Shown one piece after another: positions 6,143 through 6,262 of a stretch of 6,262 nucleotides of DNA (position 1 is the stretch's first letter; each line of letters starts with the position of its first letter). The position numbers and the translations under genes were made by a program. The notes below the pieces were generated by a model. It had not been told where the DNA came from. It saw only the letters and a program-made list of their open reading frames with translations, and ran no database searches. This stretch comes from Acidobacteriaceae bacterium (GTDB lineage: Bacteria; Acidobacteriota; Terriglobia; Terriglobales; SbA1): positions 1 through 6,262 of the forward strand of contig JAFAGX010000460.1 of NCBI GenBank assembly GCA_019237515.1. Reading direction: 5' to 3'.

Positions 6143-6262
6143 TTTGCTCGGCACTGAGATTGAGCTTTAGAAAATTGGGATTCCAGTTGCCGCCTCCGCA
6201 TGCGCGCGCAACCATATGGCGGATCCCAGTTCAAATCAGATCCTCGCGGGTCCGAACTCCCA
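6143..6262. other. Non-coding tail with repeat and imperfect dyad, no confident gene
   Basis: No + strand gene starts here with a recognisable ribosome-binding site. An 11-bp direct repeat with one mismatch is visible: GGATTCCAGTT (6178-6188) and GGATCCCAGTT (6221-6231). The same blocks also pair as an imperfect stem, TGGGATTCC (6176-6184) with GGATCCCA (6221-6228, one bulged base), enclosing GTTGC (6186-6190) and GCAAC (6208-6212). This could be a transcript-end structure after the last gene, but no T-run follows in either direction. The window ends before the context is clear. Confidence 0.3.

Noticed and set aside
6225..6262. T-arm-like strings (GTTCAAATC and GGGTCCGAAC) near the window end, suggesting a tRNA.
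   Set aside because: The flanking bases do not form the required 5-bp stem in either case, and no anticodon arm or acceptor pairing is visible.

Overview
The window reads as chromosomal DNA from a moderately G+C-rich, Gram-negative-type bacterium. An outer-membrane beta-barrel with a signal peptide and a C-terminal aromatic residue shows there is an outer membrane. The style of the last two proteins (an alginate-export-family barrel with the DRLKYIRL / GGPRP signature, and a membrane-anchored beta-domain plus glycine-zipper protein) fits Acidobacteriota (Terriglobia-like) best. This taxonomic guess rests on remembered family resemblance, not on a search.

All six supported genes lie on the + strand. 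In order: (1) a YcaC-like isochorismatase-superfamily hydrolase, 107-829; (2) a large YtcJ-type metal-dependent amidohydrolase with an unusual His/Cys-rich tail, 942-2780; (3) a small two-helix XapX-domain membrane protein, 2793-3068; (4) an exported or membrane-anchored protein with two VOC/glyoxalase-like modules, 3065-4027; (5) an alginate-export-family outer-membrane barrel, 4033-5457; (6) a membrane-anchored beta-domain/glycine-zipper protein, 5513-6142. Gaps are 112, 12, -4 (ATGA overlap), 5 and 55 nt, so genes 2-5 at least look like one transcript. Genes 1 and 6 plausibly belong to it.

Two stretches hold notable non-coding structure. A perfect 7-bp dyad with an AAAA centre (65-82) sits just upstream of gene 1, and two hairpins, one long and G+C-rich, fill the gap between genes 1 and 2. 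No RNA gene, mobile element, CRISPR array or integrase is visible. No transcription regulator or inner-membrane transporter is encoded here.

Taken together, the set looks like a substrate-handling cassette: an outer-membrane channel (5), an envelope-located VOC protein (4), a small inner-membrane protein (3), and two cytosolic hydrolases acting on C-N/amide-type or related bonds (1, 2). The substrate cannot be read from the sequence. This cassette is the best candidate in the window for an undescribed system.
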